Below are positions 1-11,428 of a stretch of DNA of 64,000 bases, one piece after another (position 1 is the stretch's first letter; each line of letters starts with the position of its first letter). The notes beneath the pieces are model-generated. The model saw nothing but the letters and a program-made list of their open reading frames with translations, was not told the origin of the DNA and searched no databases. Source of the stretch: Brachypodium distachyon (taxonomy: Eukaryota > Streptophyta > Magnoliopsida > Poales > Poaceae); the NCBI RefSeq assembly GCF_000005505.3, contig NC_016131.3, forward strand, positions 38,292,855 through 38,356,854, given 5' to 3'. Made by a program: the position numbers and the translations under genes.

Positions 1-540
1 TCTTATATGGCCGGATTGTCCGTTCTAGTGATGGACCATGCCTAGCGAGTCCGTACAAGTGGTCTAGTCTTGTTTCGCTTCCATAAGTAGGTTTGTTTGG
101 TGTGCTCATCCTAATACCTCAATGTGACACGTTCCGGATCAAAGTTTAGCACCGACTCCGATTTGGCCCGATAGTCCGTCGTATTGATGGACCATGCCTA
201 GCGATTCCGTACAAGTGGTCTAGTCTGGTTTTCCTTCGATTAGTAGCTTTGTTTGGTGTGCTCATCCTAATATCTCAAATGGACATGTTCCGTATCAAAG
301 TTTCGCACCGACTCCGATTTATGCGCATTGTCCGTCCTTGTAAGGGACTACGCCTAGCGAGGCCCTACAAGTGGTCTAGTGTTGTTTCGCTTCGATGAGT
401 AGCTTTGTTTGGTGTGCTCAGCCTAGTACCTCAAATGGACACGTTCCGGATCAAAGTTTAACACCAACTCGGATTTGGCCGAATTGTCCGTCCAAGTGAG
501 AGACCATGCCTAGCGAGTCCCCACGAGCGGTCTACTCTTG
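1..540 (-). repeat. 156-bp satellite, left block (about 3.5 copies)
   Basis: The same landmark (TACCTCAAATGGACACG and variants) recurs at about 115, 271 and 427, exactly 156 bp apart. It is the reverse complement of the block at 17731-19010. Copies differ by scattered substitutions and the register is kept. The block is cut by CRM LTR sequence at about 541. The unit length matches that of grass centromeric satellites (maize CentC 156 bp, rice CentO 155 bp), but sequence similarity to these could not be confirmed by eye, so a centromeric role is inferred. Confidence 0.9.
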
Positions 541-838
541 TACCGGAGATACAACCACAGCCCCTACAGCACATACACCTCAAGTACCGGAGATACACGG
601 ACCAATTACTAGAGCTCGTGCACGACAACTAAATTATCTGGTACTTTCGTTCCTCGGTACTTCATTTAATATTAATGAGAATATGCTGCTGCCTAAGATG
701 GGTTCTTTTATGTGTTTTAGGAATGAAGGACCTAGCTTGCACCTCAAGGATCAGCGTTGGACAGCAAACCATGGAGGTGGCAGCAAGGTGGCGGGAGCTA
801 ACTCAAGTGATGATTTCAGAACATTGAAACCGCCATAA
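541..838 (+). pseudogene. C-terminus of CRM polyprotein, encoded within the LTR
   Basis: About 98 codons match the last residues of the copy 3 polyprotein (…[21 protein letters not shown]… and …GGGSKVAGA…) and end at the same TAA. The reading frame runs back into the satellite to an ATG at 506, but that start is an accident of the fusion and no function is implied. In this element type the final ~103 residues of pol are encoded inside the LTR, so each LTR carries this piece. Differences from copy 3 are few, which suggests a recent copy. Confidence 0.85.
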
Positions 839-1481
839 CGAGAGATGGGAAGAAGGCCGCATCCTCTTCATCAATGGGATTTCGGCCAAGTGGAGGATTC
901 TCCCTCCAATGGGTATCTATGGGCCAAAGATGAGGGTTATAATCTTGCTTTATTGGGCCTAAGGCCATAGAATAGGGTCCAGCCAATTTTTAGATGTTTT
1001 CGTTGTGTTTTAGGAGGATTCCTAGGCCGTTTCGGAGTCCCTCAAGGGCCTGTCCGAAAACCACCTAGTTCCCCTCCTGTTTATACCCCATGAGCCCCCC
1101 CGTGGAGCCTTGGGTTTTGATTAGATAAAGTTTAGCCTTTGCTACTTTCGTGTAATCGCGTGTGTCGGTTAGACCACCTGTTTTACCGTCATCAAGACTC
1201 CAACCATATTGAGTATTCAGATTCGTGAACTTTCATATCTCCTATTCGCAATTTCAGATTGCTTTTCATCTTGTTCTTGCTTGTTCTTCGATTGCTTGCA
1301 GGAACAAAGACCTTCGTGGTCAGGTTGATCGTGCCCCCGCGGGATCAATAACCTTCTGGAGTTGGTGTATCGATCGCTAAGGCGCTGCCTCCTAGGTTGT
1401 AGTCGGATCGTCAACGCCACCTCCTACCAAATCGATAATTAGGTATCTCATCGAAAGATCGGGACACCCTCGAGGCTATCA
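541..1481 (+). mobile_element. CRM-type LTR (LTR-A), copy 1, 5' end missing
   Basis: The block aligns with the solo LTR at 44581-45535 and the 3' LTR at 34461-35413. It ends GGCTATCA, followed by two bases and a tRNA-Met type primer site. The first ~17 bases of a complete LTR (start TGATGAGGACATCC) are replaced by satellite. A TATA-like TTTATACCCC lies near 1080. The LTR carries the end of pol on its left and is followed by leader and gag on its right, so it serves as junction between two element bodies, as LTR-LTR recombination would produce. Confidence 0.85.
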
Positions 1482-1483
1482 CG

Positions 1484-1495
1484 TGGTATCAGAGC
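1484..1495 (+). promoter_or_regulatory. Primer binding site, initiator tRNA-Met type
   Basis: TGGTATCAGAGC lies two bases after the LTR terminus, the usual primer site of plant LTR retrotransposons. It fixes the LTR/internal boundary of copy 1. The same motif is at 10939-10950 on the minus strand for copy 2. Confidence 0.92.
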
Positions 1496-3071
1496 TTAAG
1501 GTTGCTCGGTGAGATTTTTCCAGTTTATCCGTAGTTTAGATCTGTTTTTACCTATCGTCCAGAAAAAGCCAAACAAAAATTAGAATTAGTTACCTTGTCT
1601 TAGAACCAATCTGAGCCTTGCAATTTTCACATTAGTATTTGCATTGTTGAATCTTTGCTGCATTAATCGTGTCGAGTTGCTGGATTAGATTGGATCATTT
1701 TTCAGATTTTTTCTACTAGATCGAACTTGCTTTTGGTTTTCTTGTTCTTCGTGTGACGCAGGTTTCCTTCATCAATCTTCCGCCGCCAAACTTCCTGCCA
1801 CACCACCGCCATAATCTTCCGCCGCCACCATATCTTCCACCGAGTCCCTCTTCGAGTCCTACACCGAGTCCCTCTTCAAGTCCTACACCGAGTCCTTCTT
1901 CCAGTCCTACACCGAGTCCCTCTTCGAGTCCTACATCGAGTCGGGAAGTTATAGTTTTCAGCCGCGAGTTCGAGTCCGAGTCCAATCAAGAGTGCTTTTG
2001 GAAAGTGTTTCATAATAGATCGAATTTTGTTTAAAGATCATGTTGTTCGGAAAGTTGTGAAAAAAAAAGAAGGGAAAGAAAAAAAAAGGAAGAAAGAAAG
2101 AAAAAAAAAGGAAAAAAAAAAGAGAAAGAGTTCGAGTCAGTTTCGGACCCGAGTCCGAGTAGAATTTTAGTTTCGGGTGGGTTTGACCCATGTTCAGTAA
2201 AACGGACGTATCTTTTGCATACCAACTCGGATTTGGACATTCTTGGACTTTTTGGAAAGCCCACGACGAAGCGCATCAGGAAATATCCAGGGCTCTGCTT
2301 GACCCTAAAATTCGGCCTCTAAGGTGGACTTTTCGATCTCCAAAGTTTCTGCACCCATTTTACGGCACCGGGGCAGCGCAGTATATCTCAGTTTTCTCCA
2401 CCGTCCGACCTCCGTTTCGAGTGATCTTGCACTTGTTGGAAAGCTTGTTTTGATACGCTTCTAACCCATATTTTCTCATATTTTTCTGAGTTTTCCTTAG
2501 TACAGCCTTTGCTATTCTCCTACAGACCGACGTGCAGCTTTCCGGTCTTAACTTCTTTTGCGTGAGTTTCTGGGGATAAAAAAAAACGAATAAAAAATAG
2601 AAAAGAATAAGAAGCCAAACAAAAGGCCAAAAAAAAAAGAAAAAAAAAGAGAAAAAATATTCCCCAGAGATTTACTTGTTTTACCTTTCATTTGATCTTT
2701 CCTTTGTACCTTTTTCAGTATCTAGGCTTAGTTAATTTCTGTAATTCGTTCTTGTCAACTCCAGCAACTAGGACTAGCATTTTTGAGCATATTTTCAACT
2801 TTGCATTGCTGATTTGATTATTCGCTTTTCCTTGCTACTCACATAAGCGTCCAAGCTCCACAGATTCTACACCTAGGTTGGTTTGCCTCGAGGCATCGAT
2901 ACACTAATCTTCGGAGGGCTTGTTCTCGCCGCTGGCCATCACCTTCCTGTTTGCTGGGTAAGAACGAGTAAGAACTTGATTAAAAGTTGAGTGGAGTGAT
3001 CTTTGGAACCCCACATCCTAGTAGTGCATAGGGACTTTTCCTTGTGATTTGTTTCTTGTTTTCTCCTAACG
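1496..3071 (+). other. CRM leader between primer site and gag (copy 1)
   Basis: This ~1.6-kb leader is largely non-coding. It holds a 24-bp minisatellite (about 1842-1942, unit near ACCGAGTCCCTCTTCGAGTCCTAC), purine runs at 2056-2130 and 2579-2660, and a 93-codon Pro/Ser-rich ORF at 1753-2034. That ORF has the same length in copy 3 (41538-41257) but is disrupted in copy 2. Leaders of copies 2 and 3 are collinear; copy 2 lacks the stretch between about 10174 and 10176 that copies 1 and 3 carry. Whether the small ORF is translated is unknown. Confidence 0.7.
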
Positions 3072-4286
3072 ATGGCAGGTTCTGACGATGATTTACAAGG
3101 CCACTCTCCACGCACAAAGGGCATTATTTCACATTTTGATCGCAAGCTTAGGCTCCGTAACGAGGAGCTGGATGAGGACGTTCGGGTTGCGAATGAGAGA
3201 CTTGGAACCTTGGAGAGCGCGCACATTGAAACAAATACCAAGCTAACATCTTTACAGAATTCTGTTGCTACCATTAGTACTTCTCTGGCAGAAATCACGA
3301 CGCAACTGGCGGCAATTGCTGCAACGACCATCGCTACATCGGGAGGAAACAATACACACAACCAGCGGACCGCTAATAACGGTACCTTCGCAAGCGAGGT
3401 TGAGGAGAACGACGACGACTACTCCGCGGATACGGAACACGACGGGACCGTAAACCATCACAACTACCGTGATCATCGCCGAACTCGTTTCAACCGCCGA
3501 GGTATGGGACCGACACGACCTCACAGAGAGGAACATGACTTGCTGCATTCTATTAAATTTAAGGTTCCTCCTTTTGATGGAAAATATGACCCTGATGCTT
3601 ACCTTACATGGGAATTAGAATTGAGTCAAAAATTTACTTGCCATGATTTTCCTGCTAATAAGAGGGTTAGGGCTGCTACTAGTGAGTTTACTGATTTTGC
3701 TTCTGTTTGGTGGCATGAGTATTGTATTGCACATCCTAACGCTATACCACCAACATGGGATGATTTGAAAAGAATTATGCGTGCTAGATATGTTCCTTCA
3801 TACTATTCGCGTGACTTGTTAAAGAAACTACAACAATTAAGGCAAGGTAGTAATTCTGTCCAAGATTATTATCAAGAAATGCAAAAGAAGATGTTACGTT
3901 GTGGTTTAGTTGAGAATGAGGAAGCTGCTATGGCTAGATTCTTTGGTGGTTTAAATCGTGAAATTGCTGACATTGTTGATTATAAGGAGTATAATTCTAT
4001 CAATCGATTGTTTCACATTGCTTGCAAAGCTGAAAGGGAAGTGCAGGGACGACACGCGAACGCGCGGACTAACTTTTCTGCAGGTCGTACTTCCTCATGG
4101 GCAGCACGCAGCCCTGCTGCCCCTTCCACACGCCCAGCTGCACCCCCTACACGTCCGGCTGTTCTGACTACTTCCACCAACAAGCAAAGTACCTCTACAC
4201 CTACATCCGCAAAGGTTGGACCAGCAGCAACAAGAAATACACCCGCTGCCTCTGCACAAAGTTCAGCAGCGTCCGTTGCTTCCACC
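3072..4286 (+). pseudogene. gag: CRM gag, copy 1 (truncated)
   Basis: The start MAGSDDDLQGHSPRTKG is shared with copies 2 and 3. Residues about 25-80 have heptad-like spacing and probably form a coiled coil. Residues about 160-330 form the retrotransposon gag core ([14 protein letters not shown], [25 protein letters not shown]). A Ser/Thr/Ala/Pro-rich linker follows. The frame is open but stops being gag just before the zinc knuckle: at about 4287 the sequence jumps back to a gag segment already present upstream. All of pol is missing. Gag would package element RNA in cytoplasmic particles; this copy could at most give a truncated capsid protein. Confidence 0.85.
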
Positions 4287-4398
4287 GGGTTAGGGCTGCT
4301 ACTAGTGAGTTTACTGATTTTGCTTCTGTTTGATGGCATGAGTATTGTATTGCACATCCTAACGCTATACCACCAACATGGGATGATTTGAAAAGAAT
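4287..4398 (+). repeat. Direct duplication of a gag segment
   Basis: About 113 bp repeat 3664-3776 (GGTTAGGGCTGCTACTAG … GATTTGAAAAGAATT). The second copy differs by a TGG-to-TGA change at 4331-4333. The joint before it (CACCGG/GTTAGGG) shares two G residues. The block runs straight into LTR-B, so this looks like a template-switch or end-joining product. Confidence 0.8.
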
Positions 4399-5395
4399 TG
4401 ATATGGAAACCATGGATACGACCATTAGAACCCTAATTGTTGGTGTCTCTAATAATTATAATCAGGTGAATTCAATTACAAAATGTTTTCAATATGTTAC
4501 TTGCAAAGAGGCGGAGCTACTATCTTGTGTAATCTTATTATGTAGGCATCTTATTGAACTTTACAAGTCCAAAGTGAAGATGAAGTGTTATAGCCTGCAA
4601 AGGGAGATTCAAAGTGAAGCCTATCAAGTCTACTTTCCAACAAATCAAACGGCACATGATTCGGAGCTTGCTACAGAAAGATATCACGAATTAAAGTTGA
4701 ATCCGATTCGGGTCCGAGCTGTCAGGAGACCCGAATTTGTTTTAATCACCCAGGCCGCATCCGGAGTCCAAATCAAGCAAACAAGTACTTGTTGGAAAGG
4801 TAATTACAAGACCTTTCCAACGGATCTGGCCCCATCAAGAGATTCGACTCGTGCTGACCGTGGCGGACAAAACAAGCAGACGGATCTGTTTTTCTGTTTC
4901 CTAAAGAGTTGTAGTTTGTTAGGAAAGTTAGAGATAGAGTTGGATTTCGGACTCCTTATTCAAGGTGGACGAAAATATCTCTCCCTCCTCCTTTATATAC
5001 CCCATGAGCCCCCCTAAGGAGCCTTGGGTTTTGATTAGATAAAGTTTAGCCTTTGCTACTTTCGTGTAATCGCGTGTGTCGGTTAGACCACCTGTTTTAC
5101 CGTCATCAAGACTCCAACCATATTGAGTATTCAGATTCGTGAACCTTCATATCTCCTATTCGCAATTTCAGATTGCTTTTCATCTTGTTCTTGCTTGTTC
5201 TTCGATTGCTTACAGGAACAAAGACCTTCGTGGTCAGGTTGATCGTGCCCCCGCGGGATCAATAACCTTCTAGAGTTGGTGTATCGATCTCTAAGGCGCT
5301 GCCTCCTAGGTTGTAGTCGGATCGTCAACGTCACCTCCTACCAAATCGATAATTAGGTATCTCATCGAAAGATCGGGACACCCTCGAGGCTATCA
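4399..5395 (+). mobile_element. LTR-B (second CRM-related LTR family), 997 bp
   Basis: It starts TGATATGG and ends GGCTATCA, and matches the solo LTR at 22172-23184 end to end. From about the TATA region (TTTATATACCCC near 4992) to the end it is nearly identical to LTR-A, while its first ~590 bp are unrelated to LTR-A. There is no target duplication (AGAAT against CGGAA) and no primer site after it, so it is joined rather than inserted here. A ~200-codon ORF spans 4388-5017, discussed among the findings. Confidence 0.8.
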
Positions 5396-5397
5396 CG

Positions 5398-5424
5398 GAA
5401 GATGAAGTGTTATAGCCTGCAAAG
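5398..5424 (+). other. Templated filler DNA at rearrangement joint
   Basis: Twenty-seven bases copy LTR-B positions 4576-4602 and lie between the LTR-B end and the truncated pol of copy 2. Short copied filler is typical of synthesis-dependent repair of a double-strand break in plants. Confidence 0.7.
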
Positions 5425-8400
5425 TTATTATAAGTTCAGCACGTTCCTTAGCATCAAAGTTAACTTTTTCAGAAGTTGGCAAAGGTAACAAATCAATTGG
5501 TGCACGAGGCATAAAACCATAAACAATTTCAAAAGGGCACAATTTTGTGGTTGAATGCAGTGAACGATTATAAGCAAATTCAGTATGAGGTAAACATTCT
5601 TCCCACATTTTCAAGTTCTTCTTTAAAACAGCCCTAAGCATAGTAGATAATGTTCTATTAACAACTTCAGTTTGTCCATCTATTTGGGGATGACATGTAG
5701 TACTAAAAATCAATTTAGTCCCCAACTTAGCCCATAAACATCTCCAAAAGTGGCTAAGAAATTTTGTGTCACGATTTGAAACTATAGTATTGGCACACCA
5801 TGCAAGCGAACAATTTCACGAAAGAATAAATCAGCAACATTTGTAGGATCATCGCTCTTATGACAAGGTATAAAATGTGCCATCTTAGAAAATCTATCAA
5901 CAACAACAAATATGCTATCCCTCCCCTTCTTAGTTCGAGGCAATCCCAAAACAAAATCCATTGATATATCTTTCCAAGGAACATTAGGAACAGGGAGAGG
6001 CATATATAAACCATGAGGATTGAGTCGTGACTTAGCTTTTTGACATGTAGTGCAGCGAGCGATAAATCTCTCAACATCCCGTCTCATCCGAGGCCAAAAG
6101 AAATGATCAGCGAGCACATCTTCGGTCTTCTTCACGCCGAAGTGACCCATCAACCCTCCTCCATGTGCCTCCTGTAACAACAAAAGACGAACGGAGCTAT
6201 CTGGGATGCATAGCTTGTTAGCACGGAACACAAATCCATCATTAATGACGAACTTGTTCCATGTTCTGCCCTCTTTACAATGCTGCAAAACATCCTTAAA
6301 ATCGGCATCATGTTCATATTATTCTTTTATAGTCTCCAATCCAAATATCCGAAAATCAAGCTGAGATAACAAGGTATAACGACGTGATAACACATCAGCA
6401 ATAACATTATCTTTACCTTTCTTGTGTTTAATAACATACGGAAAAGACTCAATAAATTCAACCCATTTAGCATGACGACGGTTCAGCTTTGCTTGACTAC
6501 GAATATGCTTCAAAGATTCATGATGAGAATGTATAAAAAATTCTTTGGGCCATAAATAATGTTGCCATGTTTCTAAAGTCCGAACGAGAGCATATAATTC
6601 CTTATCATAAGTAGAATAATTCAGACTAGGCCCACTCAATTTTTCACTAAAGTATGCAACAGGTTTTCCATCTTGTAACAACACACCTCCTAAACCGATT
6701 CCACTAGCATCACACTCCAACTGAAAAGTCTTATTAAAATCAGGAAGTTGGAGTAAAGGAGCATGTGTCAACTTATCTTTCAATATGAGAAAAGCTTCTT
6801 CTTGTGCAGCGCCCCATACATATGGAACGTCGTTCTTTGTGAGCTCATTAAGCGGTGCAGCAAGGGTGCTGAAATCCTTTACAAAACAGCGATAAAACCC
6901 AGCGAGTCCAAGAAAGCTCCTCACTTGGGTGACCGTTGTTGGAGTTGGCCAGCTTTGAATAGCGTCGATCTTGGCCTTATCAACTTCTATGCCCTGTGGA
7001 GTGACAACATAGCCAAGAAACGAAACTCGATCGGTGCAAAAGGTGCACTTCTCAAGGTTACCAAACAAACGTGCATCTCTCAAAGCATCAAAAACAGCAC
7101 GTAAATTATTCAAGTGGTTTTCTAAAGAGCTGCTGTAAATCAATATATCATCAAAATAAACCACCACAAATCGTCCTATGAAAGCACGTAAAACTTCGTT
7201 CATTAACCGCATGAAAGTGCTAGGTGCGTTAGTAAGACCGAAAGGCATGACTAACCACTCATATAGTCCAAACTTAGTTTTAAATGTTGTTTTCCATTCA
7301 TCGCCTAATACATTTGAATTTGGTGGTAACCACTACGTAAATCAACTTTAGAGAACTCGGTAGAGCCACTTAATTCATCTAACATATCATCAAGTCTAGG
7401 AATTGGGTGACGATAGCGAATAGTAATGTTATTAATAGCTCTACAATCTACACACATACGCAAAGAACCATCTTTCTTTCGTACCAAAATAACAGGAACA
7501 GCACAAGGACTAAGGGATTCACGAACATAACCTTTGTCGAGCAATTCTTAAACTTGTCGTTGAATCTCTTTCGTCTCCTCTGGATTGGTACGGTAGGGCG
7601 CACGGTTGGGCAGCGAAGCACCAGGAATTAAATCAATTTGATGTTCAATCCCTCGAATAGGTGGTAATCCTGGTGGTACGTCTTGTGGAAAGACGTCGGA
7701 ATACTCCTGCAAAACGTGAGTAACAGCAGGGGGCAAAGAGGGAGGCATATTCTCAAATGAAAACAAAGCCTCTTTGCAAATGAATGCATAGCAAACAGAA
7801 TTATTCGTATCTAACTCAGAAATATCAGATTTACTTGCAAGCAAGCATGCACCTCTCAATTTTATTTCATTAACATGTTTCGGTTCAGATTTGCTAGTAG
7901 ACGCTTGGTGCTTAAATTCTTTAGCGACATTCTGGTTCTCACTCTTATCCTTCTCTTTGCTCTTTGCTCTACTAGCTCTAGCAAGATCATCTTTCACAAT
8001 TTGTTCAGGAGTCATAGGTTTCAAACCAATTTTCTTACCAGCAAGCATAAAAGAACAATGATTAGTTCTACCATGATGAACAGAATCTGTATCATATTGC
8101 CATGGACGACCGAGTAACATAGAACATGCTTGCATAGGTACCACATCACAATCCACAAAATCAGACTATGTACCGATAGTAAAGTGTGCACGGACTATTC
8201 TAGTTACCTTGAGCTTACCGCTGTTGTTAAACCATTGAATGTAGTAAGGGTGGGGGTGCGGCCTGGTGGTAAGAACAAGTTTTTCCACCATCTCCGTGCT
8301 GGCCAAATTATTGCAACTTCCCCCATCTATGATGATACGAACAGCGCCCTCCTTGATGACCCCTTTTGTTTGGAACAAGTTATGCCGCTGATTTTGTTCG

Positions 8401-9883
8401 GCGTGGCTCATTTGGACGCTCAAGGTGCGTTGTGCAATCAAACTCAAGTACTGATCAGCGGTTTCAGCTCCCATTATCTCCTCGTCATGGTGGGCAGCGG
8501 GGTCTTCTTGCTCTTCCTCGGCAATGAGAGCATAGGTAGCGTCGTCAAAATCACTGGCTGAATCATATACTCCATCTTCACGTATGATCATAACGCGTTT
8601 GCTTGGACAGTCCCGCTGAAAATGCCCGTATCCTTTGCACCTACGACATTGGTTATCTCCGGTCCGTCCGGTGGATGCAACGGACGCTGCTGAACTTTGT
8701 GCAGAGGCAGCGGGTGTATTTCTTGTTGCTGCTGGTCCAACCTTTGCGGATGTAGGTGTAGAGGTACTTTGCTTGTTGGTGGAAGTAGTCGAAACAGCCG
8801 GACGTGTAGGGGGTGCAGCTGGGCATGTGGAAGGGGCAGCGCGGCTGCGTGTTGCCCATGAGGAAGTGCGACCTGCAGAAAAGTTAGGCCGCGCGTTCGC
8901 GTGTCGTCCCTGCACTTCCCTTTCAGCTTTGCAAGCAATGTGAAACAATCGATTGATAGAATTATACTCCTTATAATCAACAATGTCAGCAATTTCACGA
9001 TTTAAACCACCAAAGAATCTTGCCATAGCAGCTTCTTCATTCTCAACTAAACCACAACGTAACATGTTCTTTGCATTTCTAGATAATAATCTTGGACAGA
9101 ATTACTACCTTGCCTTAATTGTTGGAGTTTCTTTAACAAGTCACGTGAATAGTATGAAGGAACATATCTAGCGCGCATAATTCTTTTCAAATCATCCCAT
9201 GTTGGTGGTATAGCGTTAGGATGTGCAATACAATATTCATGCTACCAAACAGAAGCAAAATCAGTAAACTCACTAGTAGCAGCCCTAACCCTCTTATTAG
9301 CAGGAAAATCATGGCAAGTAAATTTTTGACTCAATTCTAGTTCCCATGTAAGGTAAGCATCAAGGTCATATTTTCCATCAAAAGGAGGAACCTTAAGTTT
9401 AATAGAATGCAGCGAGTCATGTTCCTCTCTTTGAGGTCATGTCGGTCCCATACCTCAGCGGTTGAAACGAGTTCGGCAATGATCACGGTCGTTGTGATGG
9501 TTTACGGCCCCGTTGTGTTCCGTATCCGCGGAGTAGTCGTCATCGTTCTCCTCAACCTCGCTTGCGAAGGTACCGTTATTAGCGGTCCACTCGTTGTGTG
9601 TATTGTTTCCTCCCGGTGTAGCGATGGTCGTTGCAGCATGTGCCGCCAGTTGCGTCGTGATTTCTGCCAGAGAAGTACTAATGGTAGCAACAGAATTCTG
9701 TAAAGATGTTAGCTTGGTATTTGTTTCAATGGGCGTGCTCTCCAAGGTTCCAAGTCTCCCATTCGCAACCTGAACGTCCTCATCCAGCTCCTCGTTACGG
9801 AGCCTAAGCTTGCGATCAAAATATGAAATAATGCCCTTTGTGCGTGGAGAGTGGCCTTGTAAATTATCGTCAGAACCTGCCAT
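5425..9883 (-). pseudogene. gag-pol: CRM gag-pol, copy 2 (many breaks, 3' truncated)
   Basis: Collinear with copy 3: gag start MAGSDDNLQ at 9883, zinc knuckle [14 protein letters not shown] near 8640, protease [10 protein letters not shown] near 8325, RT with YFDD near 7150, RNase H ECDASG near 6710, integrase HHCC and catalytic core at about 6180-5650. It ends in integrase at about 5425, so the C-terminal domain is lost. Breaks against copy 3: CGA-to-TGA at 9455-9457, TGG-to-TAG at 9242-9244, a frameshift near 9070, TAT-to-TAG near 8166, CAA-to-TAA at 7548-7550, a 2-base gain near 7310, CAA-to-TAA at 6319-6321 and a 1-base loss near 5797. It cannot encode a working polyprotein. Confidence 0.9.
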
Positions 9884-10938
9884 CGTCAGGAGAAAACAAG
9901 AAACAAATCACAAGGAAAAGTCCCTATGCACTGTTAGGATGTGGGGTTCCAAAGATCACTCCACTCAACTTTTAATCAAGTTCTTACTCGTTCTTACCCA
10001 GCAAACAGGAAGGTGATGGCCAGCGGCGAGAACAAGCCCTCCGAAGATTAGTGTATCGATGCCTCGAGGCAAACCAACCTAGGTGTAGAATCTGTGAAGC
10101 TTGGAGGCTTATGTGAGTTGCAAGGAAAAATGAATAATCAAATCAGCAATGCAAAGTTGAAAATATGCTCAAAAACGGGTGCAGAAACTTCGTAGCTCGA
10201 AAAGTCCACCTTAGAGGCCGAATTTGAGGGTCAAAGTGCAGGGCAACGCCCTGGATATTTCCTGATGCGCCTCGTCGTGAGCTTTCCAAAAAGTCCAAGA
10301 ATGGCCTAATCTGAGTTGGTACGCAAAAGATACGCCCGTTTTACTGAACACGGGTCAAACCCACCCGAAACTAAAATTCCACTCGGATTCGGGTCCGAAA
10401 CTTACTCGAACTCCTTCTCTTTTTTTTTCCGTATCACAACTTTCCGAACAACTTGATTTCCAAGATTTTTTTTTTATATCTTTCCTCTTTCTGAAACTCT
10501 TTTCCAACTCTCTCCCGGTTGGACTCGAACTCGGATTCGCGGTTGAAAACTAAAACTTGCCGACTCGGTGTAGGACTCGACGAGGGACTCGATGGAAGAT
10601 ATGGTGGTAGCAAAAGATTACAGCGTGGCGGTGGTGTGGCAGGGAGTTTGGCGGCGGAAGATTGATGAAGAAACCTGTGCCACACGAAGAACAAAAAACC
10701 AAAAACAAGTTCGATCTAGTAGAAAAAAATCTGAAAAACGATCCAATCTAATCCATCAACTCGACATGATTAATGCAGCAAAGATTCAACAATGCAAAAC
10801 TAATGTGAAAATTGCAAGGCTCAGATTGGTTCTGGGACAAGGTAACTAATCTAATTTTTGTTTGGCTTTTTCTGGACGATAGGTAAAAGCAGATCTAAAC
10901 TACGGATAAACTAGAAAAATCTCACCGAGCAACCTTAA
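9884..10938 (-). other. CRM leader, copy 2
   Basis: Collinear with the leader of copy 1 but shorter. An internal deletion joins about 10174 directly to GGGTGCAGAAACTTCG, and the 24-bp minisatellite is reduced to one or two units near 10560-10590. The primer site GCTCTGATACCA (reverse complement TGGTATCAGAGC) follows at 10939-10950. Confidence 0.8.
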
Positions 10939-10950
10939 GCTCTGATACCA
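10939..10950 (-). promoter_or_regulatory. Primer binding site, copy 2
   Basis: Reverse complement of TGGTATCAGAGC, two bases inside the LTR-A terminus at 10953. It shows that copy 2 keeps its 5' LTR/primer junction on the minus strand. Confidence 0.92.
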
Positions 10951-10952
10951 CG

Positions 10953-11428
10953 TGATAGCCTTGAGGGTGTCCCGATCTTTCGATGAGATACCTAATTATC
11001 GATTTGGTAGGAGGTGACGTTGACGATCCGACTACAACCTAGGAGGCAGCGCCTTAGCAATCGATACACCAACTCCAGAAGGTTATTGATCCCGCGGGGG
11101 CACGATCAACCTGACCACGAATCTGAAATTGCGAATAGGAGATATGAAGGTTCACGAATCTGAATACTCAATATAGTTGGAGTCTTGATGATGGTAAAAC
11201 AGGTGGTCTAACCGACACACGCGATTACACGAAAGTAGCAAAGTCTAAACTTTATCTAATCAAAACCCAAGGCTCCACAGGGGGGCTCATGGGGTATAAA
11301 TAGGAGGGGAACTAGGTGGTTTTCGGCCAGGCCCTTGAGGGACTCCGAAACGGCCTAGGAATCCTCCTAAAACACAACGAAAACATCTAAAAATTGGCTG
11401 GACCCTATTACATGGCCTTAGGCCCAAT
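10953..11428 (-). mobile_element. CRM LTR-A of copy 2, first part (interrupted)
   Basis: On the plus strand it begins TGATAGCC, the reverse complement of the LTR end. It runs to CCAAT at 11424-11428, where the Tekay element is inserted, and resumes at 17598. Similarity to the LTRs at 34461 and 44581 continues in register across the insertion. Confidence 0.9.

Noticed and set aside
506..838. 110-codon ORF as a separate gene
   Set aside because: Its start lies in satellite DNA and the rest is the LTR-encoded end of CRM pol.
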